Shown here: positions 61,556 to 64,000 of the stretch, piece after piece
Position numbering within the stretch: the first letter of the stretch is position 1
How the letters are laid out: each line of letters begins with the position of its first letter
Origin: Clostridia bacterium
GTDB lineage: Bacteria > Bacillota > Clostridia > Lachnospirales > Anaerotignaceae
Assembly (NCBI GenBank): GCA_022786605.1
Contig: JALFWW010000017.1
Location: forward strand, 39,547-103,546
Length of the DNA stretch: 64,000 bases
Direction: 5' to 3'
Translations under genes and position numbers: made by a program
The notes under the pieces: generated by a model
Told to the model about the DNA's origin: nothing
Databases searched by the model: none
The model's input: only the letters and a program-made list of their open reading frames with translations

Positions 61556-61630
61556 AAAAAAAACACCGCATGAAAACTATGTTTTCAAAATTTTGAAACA
61601 GCCCAATAAAAGGGCAGTGGAAAAGCGGTG
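61556..61630 (-). terminator. Second terminator in the mgtA leader
   Basis: On the minus strand CACCGC (61630-61625) pairs with GCGGTG (61569-61564), followed by eight T. The loop holds a smaller hairpin (GCCC with GGGC). It lies about 40 bases after the stop of leader ORF 1. Confidence 0.65.
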
Positions 61631-61668
61631 CAATGCCAATTTTTCGATCTTAGATTTTCAGAAAGAAA

Positions 61669-61770
61669 CTAGAGTACGGATACAGATGTCATGCCCATCT
61701 GTTCCATAAAACAGTTTGAATGGTTTGCCCGCTGGATGGAGTTGTAATTGTCTGGATGACCTGCGTCCAT
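61669..61770 (-). CDS. Leader peptide ORF 1 upstream of mgtA
   Basis: This 33-codon ORF starts MDAGHPDNYN after AAAAGAGGTGAGATC. Its ribosome site and first codons (GAGGTGAGATCATGGACGCA) closely match those of leader ORF 2. It sits between the M-box terminator and the second terminator, so its translation could influence whether the latter forms. Confidence 0.5.
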   Translation of the reverse strand: MDAGHPDNYNSIQRANHSNCFMEQMGMTSVSVL

Positions 61771-61790
61771 GATCTCACCTCTTTTTTACA

Positions 61791-61826
61791 TAAAAAAAAT
61801 CCGTACAAACTCGAACGGTTGTACGG
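61791..61826 (-). terminator. Terminator of the M-box expression platform
   Basis: CCGTACAA and TTGTACGG form a stem around CCGTTCGAGT, followed by T8 on the minus strand. CAACCGTTCGAG (61821-61810) can alternatively pair with CTCGAAACGGTTG (61867-61855), giving a clear antiterminator. Confidence 0.85.
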
Positions 61827-61854
61827 AAAAATAAATGCCATTTCATAAAAAATG

Positions 61855-62012
61855 CAACCGTTTCGAGCTTTAGCTCTGCAGGGCGGTGAAACTGCATTAT
61901 GCTACACCTTGGTTTCGATGTAACCTGTTCAAACCATCGCATGATGTCTCCATCATTTTGCGGCAGCAGTCCATATCCCTGTAGTAGCCTTACCTACCGG
62001 AACTATTCTTTT
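61855..62012 (-). promoter_or_regulatory. M-box Mg2+ riboswitch of mgtA
   Basis: On the minus strand conserved M-box segments appear in order: GGTAGGTAAGGCTACTAC, GGACTGCTGCCGC and the closing GAGCTAAAGCTC. Mg2+ binding should favour the terminator at 61791-61826 and switch mgtA off. Confidence 0.85.
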
Positions 62013-62019
62013 CGAGTTC

Positions 62020-62048
62020 ATCATACGCCCATAGGAAGGATTTGTCAA
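62020..62048 (-). promoter_or_regulatory. Promoter of the mgtA leader
   Basis: On the minus strand TTGACA (62048-62043), 17 bases, TATGAT (62025-62020), directly before the M-box. Confidence 0.83.
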
Positions 62049-62293
62049 CGGTTTTTCGAAAAAATTAAGATTTTCCACAGGAAAAGTAGGAAATGAAATT
62101 CTTTTTTTACATTATAATATTTTGTATATCAAAAATCTATTGGAATATTGACTACAAAAATGGTTTTGATGTTCAAATGCGTTTTGAATGATATGGGATA
62201 TGTAAAAAAAGGAAATGAGATAAAGAAAGCGAAATAAATGAGTAAGGGAAATTTTTATGATAATTCAAATAGCTGAGAAAAGGAGTGTGGGCT

Positions 62294-63355
62294 ATGAAAA
62301 TAAAAAATATCGTTGCCGTAACAATGATAGCAGCAATGGCATTGACTGGTACAACGGCTTTCGGGGCAGATGGTTTAAAGACCGCGGTGCTCAATGATGC
62401 ACAGATCAGTTTCAATGGCGGTACCCCACAAATCATTCAGTGTTATATGATTGACGGGTATAATTATATTAGAGCCCGGGATGTTACCAACAATTTGAAT
62501 ATGTATGTGACGCAGGTGCAGGATGGAAATACGGGTATTGTGGTACAGCCTAACATGGCTGCGTCTTCTGTCAAACCCACAGAAAAACTGACAAAACAGT
62601 CTACTGCTGTACATGTACAGAAGGGATTATTGGTTTATGATGCGATACCTTTCGAAGCGGAATGTTTTTTGCTGGACAACCGTTTCTATTTCAAATTGAG
62701 TGATTTCCAGAAAGCCAGTGATATCAGTCGCGATGTTTCTTTGGCATGGGTGGCTGCAGAAGCGGCAGATCAGGGAATTCAAGAACCCTATCCCAATATC
62801 TATTACGGTATGGAAGTTTCCTGGGATGCGGAAAACCGGGTTGTCCATGTGGATCGGGTGAATACGGATCTGAAAAAAGTATTTGATGATATTCGTGGAA
62901 ATCAAGGGCAGGAAAATGAAGAAATGCAAAAGCCTGAAGAACCGAAGCAGGAAAATCAGAATCCCCAAAATCCAGAATCTCAGGAAACAGTAAAAGAAGA
63001 TTCTGTGGAAGTTGTATTCCGGTTGGTTAATCAGGAAAGAAAGGCAAATGGCAGAAGTGAACTTGTACTTGACCCTGCGCTGTGCGAAGCCGCGCAGGTA
63101 AGAGCATCCGAATTGGATACACTCTTTTCTCATACCAGACCTAACGGGGAAAGCTGTTTTACCATTTTGGATGAATATGGACTGCGGTATTCCAGTGCGG
63201 GGGAAAATATTGCAAAAGGACAAAGGGATGCAGAAGAAGTTATGGATTCATGGATGAATTCAGAAGGTCATAGAAATAATATCTTGTCTTCCGATTTCAC
63301 AAAAATCGGCATTGGACATACAGGGGATAACTGGGTACAGTTGTTTATGAAATGA
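62294..63355 (+). CDS. Secreted CAP/SCP-domain protein
   Basis: This 353-residue protein has a signal peptide (cleavage near TTAFGAD), and a region of about 170 residues with copper-amine-oxidase-stalk-like sequence (YMIDGYNYIRARDVTNNLN, SWDAENRVVHV). A P/E/Q-rich linker (about 210-240) follows, then a C-terminal CAP domain. CAP motifs include LVNQERKANG, SHTRPNGESCF, SAGENIAKG and HRNNILSSDFTKIGIG. Such proteins are widespread in spore-forming Clostridia (YkwD-like); the activity is unknown. Confidence 0.88.
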   Translation: MKIKNIVAVTMIAAMALTGTTAFGADGLKTAVLNDAQISFNGGTPQIIQCYMIDGYNYIRARDVTNNLNMYVTQVQDGNTGIVVQPNMAASSVKPTEKLTKQSTAVHVQKGLLVYDAIPFEAECFLLDNRFYFKLSDFQKASDISRDVSLAWVAAEAADQGIQEPYPNIYYGMEVSWDAENRVVHVDRVNTDLKKVFDDIRGNQGQENEEMQKPEEPKQENQNPQNPESQETVKEDSVEVVFRLVNQERKANGRSELVLDPALCEAAQVRASELDTLFSHTRPNGESCFTILDEYGLRYSSAGENIAKGQRDAEEVMDSWMNSEGHRNNILSSDFTKIGIGHTGDNWVQLFMK

Positions 63356-63425
63356 TGTTTTGAAATAAAAATGTGTTTTCTGTCTTGGATGACAGACAGG
63401 AGTTGTGGCATTCGCAGGGCATGTA

Positions 63426-63468
63426 TGGGAAGTTTAAAACCGTTTGATCTGTTTGGCTTCCCATTTTC
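63426..63468 (+). terminator. Weak terminator after the CAP gene
   Basis: TGGGAAG and CTTCCCA form a 7-bp stem around a 24-base loop, followed by TTTTCTG. Confidence 0.4.
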
Positions 63469-63545
63469 TGTTTGAAGAAAAGAAGTTAGGAATTTGAGAG
63501 AAAACGGGGATGTTTTTTTTAAATAAAAAAATATGGAAAAAAGTG

Positions 63546-63574
63546 TTGACAGAAGTGGAAGTCGATGGTAATAT
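63546..63574 (+). promoter_or_regulatory. rRNA promoter P1
   Basis: TTGACA (63546-63551), 17 bases, TAATAT (63569-63574), followed by the repeat TTCGCTGTCGGAACACAGCG. Confidence 0.85.
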
Positions 63575-63628
63575 ATATTTCGCTGTCGGAACACAGCGAA
63601 AAAGTTCCCAAAAAGTTGAAAATAGTTG

Positions 63629-63657
63629 TTGACAGATCAGGTTTGATGTGGTAAAAT
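63629..63657 (+). promoter_or_regulatory. rRNA promoter P2
   Basis: TTGACA (63629-63634), 17 bases, TAAAAT (63652-63657), followed by TTCGCTGCTGAAACACAG. Confidence 0.85.
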
Positions 63658-63711
63658 ACTATTCGCTGCTGAAACACAGAGAAGCGGCAAATAAAAAATC
63701 AAAAAAAGTTC

Positions 63712-63740
63712 TTGACAAGCGAAAAGCTTTCTGATAATAT
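63712..63740 (+). promoter_or_regulatory. rRNA promoter P3
   Basis: TTGACA (63712-63717), 17 bases, TAATAT (63735-63740), followed by TTCGCTGTCGAAACTTG. Confidence 0.85.
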
Positions 63741-63804
63741 GTTCTTCGCTGTCGAAACTTGACAGACAAGTTCTTCTCTCTGAAAAATGTTTAGAAAAAA
63801 GAAC

Positions 63805-63833
63805 TTGACAGAAAAACGAAAGAGTGATAAAAT
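63805..63833 (+). promoter_or_regulatory. rRNA promoter P4
   Basis: TTGACA (63805-63810), 17 bases, TAAAAT (63828-63833), followed by TCGCCGCTGAAAAAGCGG. Confidence 0.85.
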
Positions 63834-63841
63834 ATCACTCG

Positions 63842-64000
63842 CCGCTGAAAAAGCGGAACAGACTGATCCTTGAAAACTAAACAGCAGAAATAAACTTACA
63901 ACCCATAGTCAATTCAACAGCGACAAAGTCGCTGATAAAATGACAAGAGTTTGCCGGTTTCGAAAAAACCGGAGGATAGCCAGAACTTCTGGCAGGAACA
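63842..64000 (+). other. rRNA operon leader (precursor RNA), continuing past the window
   Basis: After P4 comes GATCCTTGAAAACTAAACAGC, a sequence style common before 16S genes in Bacillota. Three perfect hairpins follow: CAGCGAC/GTCGCTG (63918-63934), CCGGTTT/AAACCGG (63954-63972) and GCCAGAA/TTCTGGC (63979-63993). The 16S 5' end itself is not reached. Confidence 0.7.

Noticed and set aside
1-64000. CRISPR arrays, tRNA genes, prophage or insertion sequences
   Set aside because: I found no regular repeat-spacer arrays, tRNA-like cloverleaf sequences, phage structural genes or transposase genes. The Cas4-like ORFs are not next to any array or other cas gene.

Overview
The window is one continuous stretch of a low-to-mid GC Gram-positive anaerobe chromosome. 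Gene content and order point to Bacillota, class Clostridia, most likely Lachnospirales (an Anaerotignum-like genome is a guess): a murA-ftsQ-DUF881-DUF1290-ftsZ block, ylxM-ffh-rpsP-khpA-rimM-trmD, yerC-pcrA-ligA with a Lachnospiraceae-like LigA (KLDG active site, SLDKT motif), T-box and M-box leaders, strong GGAGG ribosome sites and many TTGACA-17-TATAAT promoters. It reads as housekeeping chromosome; I see no prophage, conjugative element, CRISPR array, tRNA gene or intact insertion sequence.

Layout. 1-7.8 kb: an Mrp/Mbh-type cation/proton antiporter operon with four NuoL/M/N-like subunits, then a lipoprotein ApbE flavin transferase (7.9-9.3 kb). 9.5-14.3 kb: an ABC importer lacking a binding protein, a cysteine hydrolase, a phosphoesterase, a cupin and a radical-SAM protein. 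14.4-20.3 kb: PHP phosphatase, yerC, pcrA, ligA. 20.5-23.4 kb: LysR regulator, a methyltransferase with a structured leader, an S58 peptidase. 23.5-27.9 kb: division and wall genes ending in ftsZ. 28.2-31.4 kb: small and hypothetical proteins. 31.5-35.2 kb: the SRP and ribosome-maturation operon. 35.3-41.5 kb: DEAD-box helicase and T-box-controlled pheST. 41.9-51.0 kb: DegV, topoisomerase III, a PLP lyase, TPP-riboswitch thiC, a MerR/B3-4 pair. 51.1-55.2 kb: an Mrr endonuclease and an operon of YhaM nuclease, a Cas4-like nuclease split over two membrane-anchored ORFs, and an RlmD-type methyltransferase. 55.4-63.4 kb: secreted proteins, T-box-controlled trpB2, and a P-type Mg2+ ATPase with a multi-layer Mg2+ leader. 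63.5-64.0 kb: four tandem promoters and a leader of what should be an rRNA operon just beyond the window.

The most unusual signal is a dispersed intergenic element of about 120-190 bp, present as six full or nearly full copies plus one degenerate one, in both orientations. In five copies it sits inside the loop of an intrinsic terminator: a perfect or near-perfect GC-rich stem with flanking A and T runs is split, with the element between its halves. The element consists of two hairpins built from four related copies of a roughly 20-bp motif. The stems differ between copies by compensatory changes, and one copy looks like a deletion between two internal repeats. I do not recognise it as a named family.

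Other points for a second look: the structured RNA that can hide the ribosome site of the 21.5-kb methyltransferase gene; the split Cas4-like nuclease; the M-box, two terminators and two short leader ORFs before the Mg2+ ATPase; and the extra hairpins and small ORF between the TPP riboswitch and thiC.
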